Shown here one piece after another: positions 6,408-8,633 of a stretch of 8,633 bases of DNA. Positions within the stretch are counted from its first letter, which is position 1. Each line of letters starts with the position of its first letter. The stretch is from positions 1-8,633 of the forward strand of contig JALNVO010000118.1 in NCBI GenBank assembly GCA_023231365.1. Reading direction: 5' to 3'. The notes beneath the pieces are model-generated. The model ran no database searches, was not told where the DNA came from, and was given only the letters and a program-made list of their open reading frames with translations. Made by a program: the position numbers and the translations under genes. Source of the stretch: Fibrobacteraceae bacterium. GTDB lineage: Bacteria > Fibrobacterota > Fibrobacteria > Fibrobacterales > Fibrobacteraceae.

Positions 6408-6899
6408 TTAATAGAGTTTTTTTGCTGAAACAAGATCTCCGCCTTTTTCGTGGAAGAGAACTGCTGATGATCCGGGATAAGCATTTTGAAAATATGTTTG
6501 GAGCATTTTTACTGCTTTTGACTCGTCAAAACCTATTTCATTCCCTACATTATCGCTGATGACAATTCCGAAATGCGTAGGAGACGGGACTCTTTTTACA
6601 AGATAAGCGGTAAATTCATCTGGAGTGCGGACTGCGTCCGTCGCCGTCGGAATATCAATATTCATCGGATTCCGTGTGCTGATAAGCATAGGGAACATTT
6701 CGGTTCCGGTCAGCTGTTGTGTAGAAAGAAACAGCGTATTCCCGACAAAAAGTCCGATAGAGTCATTTGGAACATACCGGACTTCTACATTAAACTCACA
6801 ATCGGATGACATCTCCTTGATGTCCAGTGCAGAAGGGCCGCAACCGACGAATAATAATGCTGTTAGAACGAAAATCGAAGAAAGAATGATCTTTTTCAT
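6408..6899 (-). CDS. Putative lipoprotein, unknown function
   Basis: 163 aa starting at MKKIILSSIFVLTALLFVGC: a lysine-rich start, hydrophobic core, and lipobox LFVGC with the lipidated Cys at residue 20, followed by GPSALDIKEM. It is therefore predicted to be exported and anchored in a membrane through the Cys. A longer frame from 7001 exists, but the Met at 6899 has AAGGGA seven bases upstream and begins a textbook signal sequence, so I take that start. The mature part (about 143 aa) contains NVEVRYVPNDSIGLFVGNTL and FGIVISDNVGNEIGFDESKA, compatible with a small alpha/beta domain; I do not recognise it. First gene of the operon with the 307-aa gene and rdgB. Confidence 0.82.
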   Translation of the reverse strand: MKKIILSSIFVLTALLFVGCGPSALDIKEMSSDCEFNVEVRYVPNDSIGLFVGNTLFLSTQQLTGTEMFPMLISTRNPMNIDIPTATDAVRTPDEFTAYLVKRVPSPTHFGIVISDNVGNEIGFDESKAVKMLQTYFQNAYPGSSAVLFHEKGGDLVSAKKLY

Positions 6900-7048
6900 A
6901 GCGGGTTCCCTTTTTGTTTTCTCCCATTCTTTTGAAAATATACTTTTTCTCAACAAATCCAGGTGAAAAATAACACTACAAAATGGAGTTTCACAGAACA
7001 AACGATCCTATTTGGTCTGAAAAATGGCAGGTTAGCTATATTAGGTAT
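6900..7048. promoter_or_regulatory. Divergent promoter region, lipoprotein operon / SIMPL gene
   Basis: 149 bases between the divergent start codons. For the minus-strand operon, TATATT (6942-6937) is a good -10 box, 38 bases before the ATG, but no strong -35 lies 17 bases further up. For the plus-strand gene, TATATT at 7037-7042 sits six bases before the chosen ATG, with TTGGTC at 7012-7017 (19-base spacer). If used, the transcript would start at or next to the ATG. Both calls are by eye. Confidence 0.35.
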
Positions 7049-7807
7049 ATGAAAATACTCATTGGATTCATCACGCTTTGTTTTACGATAACGGCCATTG
7101 TTTTCATTACCTCACGAGAGCCAGGTACATCCATCAATGAAAGCGGAGACGTTCAGACTAAATCGGGAATCATTACGGTATCTGCGTTGCATGATGAAAA
7201 TTTTGATCCGACTGAAATCGTCTATATGGTTTCTTTTAAAAAGCGTGACCAAAGCAAAACGGCTCTTACTGAATCGCTCAAAATTGCGACAGGAAAGCTC
7301 GTCGAGTTTTCTTCTACATTGAACATTTCCAAAGACAGTATTTCAGCAAACAATTTTTCACTGGAGAAGGCTTGGAAATGGGTAAACAACCGGAATGTCC
7401 CGGACGGATTTGAAATTTCGCAGAGCTTCCGCGTGGTTCTGTCTCATCCTGAAAAGAGTACGGAATTCATAGAAGGTATCGCGAATATCGGCGATTTGGA
7501 AATTCAGAATTCTTATTCCCAGCTTTCGTCTTACAAAGAAAAAAGAAACGCTATTTATGAGACGGCCATCAAGGATGCCAAAGAAAAAGCCTCTGCTATT
7601 GCAAAAGCATCGGGGCGCTCTGTTGGCCGCGTGTTGTTTATTGCAGACGAAAGTGCTCCGTCGAGCTACTATGTGGCAAATGATGAATATGCATCCATGG
7701 GCAGAGGCGCGATGCTGATGAATGCCAAAATGGAAGCGCCTCGGGCAATCATCAACCAAAAAATCAACATCGGCGTTTCTGTAACGATGAAGTTTGAGAT
7801 AAAGTAA
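7049..7807 (+). CDS. SIMPL-domain (DUF541) protein, membrane-anchored or secreted
   Basis: 252 aa from the ATG at 7049, beginning MKILIGFITLCFTITAIVFI, one N-terminal hydrophobic segment (signal peptide or anchor) followed by an extracytoplasmic domain. The longer frame from 6983 would put 22 polar residues ahead of this segment and has no better ribosome site, so the later start is preferred; AGG lies only a few bases before it, a weak site. The domain has SIMPL features: an early beta strand (GIITVSAL), alternating strand and helix elements, and the diagnostic helix AIKDAKEKASAIAKASGRSV (from about residue 174) leading to GRVLFIADES, then a final strand INIGVSVTMKFEIK. SIMPL proteins are periplasmic or outer-surface and poorly characterised (oxidative stress and signalling links in some). 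Followed by a strong terminator, so it is a single-gene unit. Confidence 0.8.
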   Translation: MKILIGFITLCFTITAIVFITSREPGTSINESGDVQTKSGIITVSALHDENFDPTEIVYMVSFKKRDQSKTALTESLKIATGKLVEFSSTLNISKDSISANNFSLEKAWKWVNNRNVPDGFEISQSFRVVLSHPEKSTEFIEGIANIGDLEIQNSYSQLSSYKEKRNAIYETAIKDAKEKASAIAKASGRSVGRVLFIADESAPSSYYVANDEYASMGRGAMLMNAKMEAPRAIINQKINIGVSVTMKFEIK

Positions 7808-7833
7808 TTATATACATATAAACAAAATAGATT

Positions 7834-7863
7834 GCCCAAAGCAAAAGAACTTTGGGCCTTTTT
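7834..7863 (+). terminator. Rho-independent terminator of the SIMPL gene
   Basis: Perfect 8-bp stem GCCCAAAG (7834-7841) with CTTTGGGC (7850-7857), loop CAAAAGAA, followed by C and TTTTT. It starts 26 bases after the stop codon. Confidence 0.92.
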
Positions 7864-7956
7864 ATTTGCTGTCAAATAGATATGGTCATTGCTTGAATTC
7901 AATTGGTTGCCATAGCGAAATTCAATAGAATGGCGATCGCAGGCCGAAACGCTTAC

Positions 7957-7970
7957 TCCTAAGCTTAGGA
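7957..7970. repeat. Perfect 14-bp palindrome
   Basis: TCCTAAGCTTAGGA. It has no loop, so it is more suited to a dimeric protein site than to an RNA hairpin. An 8-bp palindrome GCGATCGC lies just before it at 7933-7940. Confidence 0.7.
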
Positions 7971-8068
7971 ATAATAATTCAAAAAAGGGTGCCTCTAAAA
8001 ACTGCTTTGGTCAAGTGAACCGCATGCAAATCGAGCGCAGCAAAGACAAGCTTGCTTGCCTTTATTGC

Positions 8069-8098
8069 CGAGATGCAGCTCTCGACGATAACATCGTC
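8069..8098. repeat. Two abutting hairpins
   Basis: CGAGA (8069-8073) pairs with TCTCG (8080-8084). Sharing the last base, GACGAT (8084-8089) pairs with ATCGTC (8093-8098) over a three-base loop. Both stems are perfect. Confidence 0.65.
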
Positions 8099-8121
8099 CA
8101 TTTATCAAGAACCGAACGAGA

Positions 8122-8147
8122 TCGCTTGGTGCTTTAGCACTTAGCGA
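8122..8147. repeat. Nested hairpin
   Basis: TCGCT (8122-8126) with AGCGA (8143-8147), an internal TG/TT mismatch, then GTGC (8129-8132) with GCAC (8137-8140) and loop TTTA. Confidence 0.65.
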
Positions 8148-8158
8148 GAACGATCCCC

Positions 8159-8192
8159 TTAGGGAGCAATGGCAGGAACGATTGCGCCCTAA
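8159..8192. repeat. Long hairpin, 12-bp arms with one mismatch
   Basis: TTAGGG (8159-8164) with CCCTAA (8187-8192), one A/G mismatch, then GCAAT (8166-8170) with ATTGC (8181-8185); 10-base loop. The strongest single inverted repeat in the array. Confidence 0.75.
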
Positions 8193-8205
8193 AGAACTGC
8201 GGGCA

Positions 8206-8219
8206 TGCTTGCGCAAGCA
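8206..8219. repeat. Perfect 14-bp palindrome
   Basis: TGCTTGCGCAAGCA, uninterrupted dyad. Confidence 0.7.
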
Positions 8220-8254
8220 AAAAAGTGGCTACAATCGCCCAAATTGAGAGCCGC

Positions 8255-8306
8255 GCTCAAGCTTGCTTGAGCATGACCGAAATGCAAGCGATGACGCAAA
8301 GCGTCA
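8255..8306. repeat. Hairpin-linker-hairpin unit A
   Basis: GCTCAAG (8255-8261) with CTTGAGC (8266-8272), loop CTTG; then ATGACCGAA (8273-8281), an 10-base spacer, and TGACGC (8292-8297) with GCGTCA (8301-8306), loop AAA. Its parts match unit B at 8329-8381 in linker and in GCTTGCTTG, but the outer stem bases differ and stay paired. Confidence 0.65.
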
Positions 8307-8328
8307 AAACATGCAAGGTGAGTGTCGC

Positions 8329-8381
8329 ACAACCGAGCTTGCTTGGTTGTATGACCGAACCGCAGGGGTAACGCGAAGCGT
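8329..8381. repeat. Hairpin-linker-hairpin unit B
   Basis: ACAACCGAGC (8329-8338) with GCTTGGTTGT (8341-8350), one G-T pair and almost no loop; then ATGACCGAA (8351-8359), an 11-base spacer, and ACGC (8371-8374) with GCGT (8378-8381), loop GAA. Offset from unit A is about 76-78 bases. Confidence 0.65.
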
Positions 8382-8423
8382 ACATACTCTCTGTATTGAA
8401 GCCTTCGGCATCCGCTTTGGCGC

Positions 8424-8459
8424 CTCAGGTCATGGAAGCGAACGAGTTCGCTACCTGAG
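8424..8459. repeat. Nested hairpin
   Basis: CTCAGGT (8424-8430) with ACCTGAG (8453-8459), bulge CATGGA on one side, then AGCGAA (8437-8442) with TTCGCT (8447-8452) and tetraloop CGAG. All 13 pairs are perfect. Confidence 0.75.
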
Positions 8460-8510
8460 ATGCTCGGCAACAGGTACTTTAGTCCACCAGTGCGAAGTGT
8501 CACCAGAAAA

Positions 8511-8534
8511 TTGTTGCGGTGTCACGTTGTTCCA
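8511..8534 (+). repeat. 24-bp direct repeat, copy 1
   Basis: TTGTTGCGGTGTCACGTTGT followed by TCCA, repeated identically at 8610-8633 (period 99). A shorter relative of its centre, GTGTCAC, also occurs at 8497-8503. Confidence 0.85.
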
Positions 8535-8540
8535 TCCTCA

Positions 8541-8606
8541 CCCCTTCGGGGCCGGCCTAGAGTCCGGCTCTTCGAAGCCTGACGTTCCCTGGCGGGAACC
8601 GGCTTC
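8541..8606. repeat. Nested hairpins between the direct repeats
   Basis: CCCC (8541-8544) with GGGG (8548-8551); GCCGG (8551-8555) with CCGGC (8564-8568); and a nested pair GAAGCC (8574-8579) with GGCTTC (8601-8606) enclosing GTTCCC (8584-8589) with GGGAAC (8594-8599), tetraloop TGGC. The spacer between repeat copies is therefore mostly self-complementary and GC-rich compared with the genes. Confidence 0.75.
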
Positions 8607-8609
8607 TCG

Positions 8610-8633
8610 TTGTTGCGGTGTCACGTTGTTCCA
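8610..8633 (+). repeat. 24-bp direct repeat, copy 2 (at the window end)
   Basis: Identical to 8511-8534. The window stops exactly at its last base, so whether more copies follow is unknown. Confidence 0.85.

Larger units (their letters stand above)
7865..8510. other. Noncoding, hairpin-dense region
   Basis: No credible gene: the open frames here have no recognisable domain or good ribosome site, and their translations are rich in Arg, Cys and His as expected of palindromic DNA. What the stretch holds is a series of short, mostly perfect inverted repeats of different sequence, placed almost end to end from 7957 to 8459 (listed separately), plus recurring words GCTTGCTTG (8050, 8261, 8337), ATGACCGAA (8273, 8351; ACCGAAC at 8111) and ACGC-RAA-GCGT (8294, 8371). 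It could be a structured RNA, a set of degenerate intergenic repeats, or a protein-binding array. Confidence 0.6.

Noticed and set aside
6900..7001. Longer N terminus for the lipoprotein
   Set aside because: The 34 extra residues would bury a clear signal peptide, and the internal ATG has its own good ribosome site.
8424..8459. tRNA
   Set aside because: The TTCG-containing arm resembles a T-arm, but there is no acceptor stem, D-arm or anticodon arm at proper distances.
7995..8503. Minus-strand open frames of 73 and 104 codons
   Set aside because: No recognisable domain, Cys/Arg/His-rich composition that follows from the palindromic DNA, and they overlap the hairpin array across its length.
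8511..8633. CRISPR array
   Set aside because: Only two repeat copies are visible, the spacer is 75 bases and is itself made of hairpins, and no cas gene is present. A tandem structured repeat fits better, although the window ends too soon to be final.
8511..8633. Integron attC sites
   Set aside because: GTTGTT-like words occur, but I cannot lay out paired R'/R'' and L'/L'' core sites, and there are no cassette genes between the repeats.

Overview
The window looks like chromosomal DNA of a free-living, moderately AT-rich Gram-negative bacterium. Gene style, the lipoprotein and the IS3-type elements suggest a Fibrobacter-like organism. That assignment is inference from reading only: no rRNA or other marker gene is present.

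Layout. (1) Positions 1-163 hold the right-hand end of an IS3-family element read on the minus strand; it runs off the window edge. A short stretch of further remnants follows (192-323). (2) A compact block of ordinary genes comes next: nhaD-type Na+/H+ antiporter (+, 359-1636), trmO tRNA methyltransferase (-, 1628-2320, tail-to-tail overlap with nhaD) and an rhlE-like DEAD-box RNA helicase (+, 2362-3780, divergent from trmO). (3) Positions 3829-4841 hold a second, related and decayed IS3-family element. Its orfA is intact (minus strand), with a canonical A7 slippery site, but orfB is broken by stops, frameshifts and a large internal deletion. Its outer ends are long imperfect inverted repeats, and extra IR-like sequences sit at 3806-3826 and about 201-232. 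(4) A minus-strand operon follows: lipoprotein (6408-6899), unrecognised 307-aa protein (5471-6394), rdgB ITP/XTP pyrophosphatase (4875-5474). Spacing is 13 nt, then an ATGA overlap. (5) A SIMPL-domain membrane-anchored or secreted protein (+, 7049-7807) diverges from the operon and ends at a clean rho-independent terminator. (6) From 7865 to the end I see no credible gene. About 650 bases are packed with at least ten small, mostly perfect hairpins of different sequence, some arranged around a repeated ATGACCGAA linker. The window ends in a 24-bp direct repeat with a 99-bp period that encloses nested hairpins.

Functionally the genes are housekeeping: ion homeostasis, tRNA modification, RNA remodelling and nucleotide-pool cleaning. 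No metabolic pathway or defence system links them. The less ordinary material is the hairpin-rich noncoding tail and the layered IS remnants. The tail is the best candidate for something undescribed, but its role cannot be decided from one copy.
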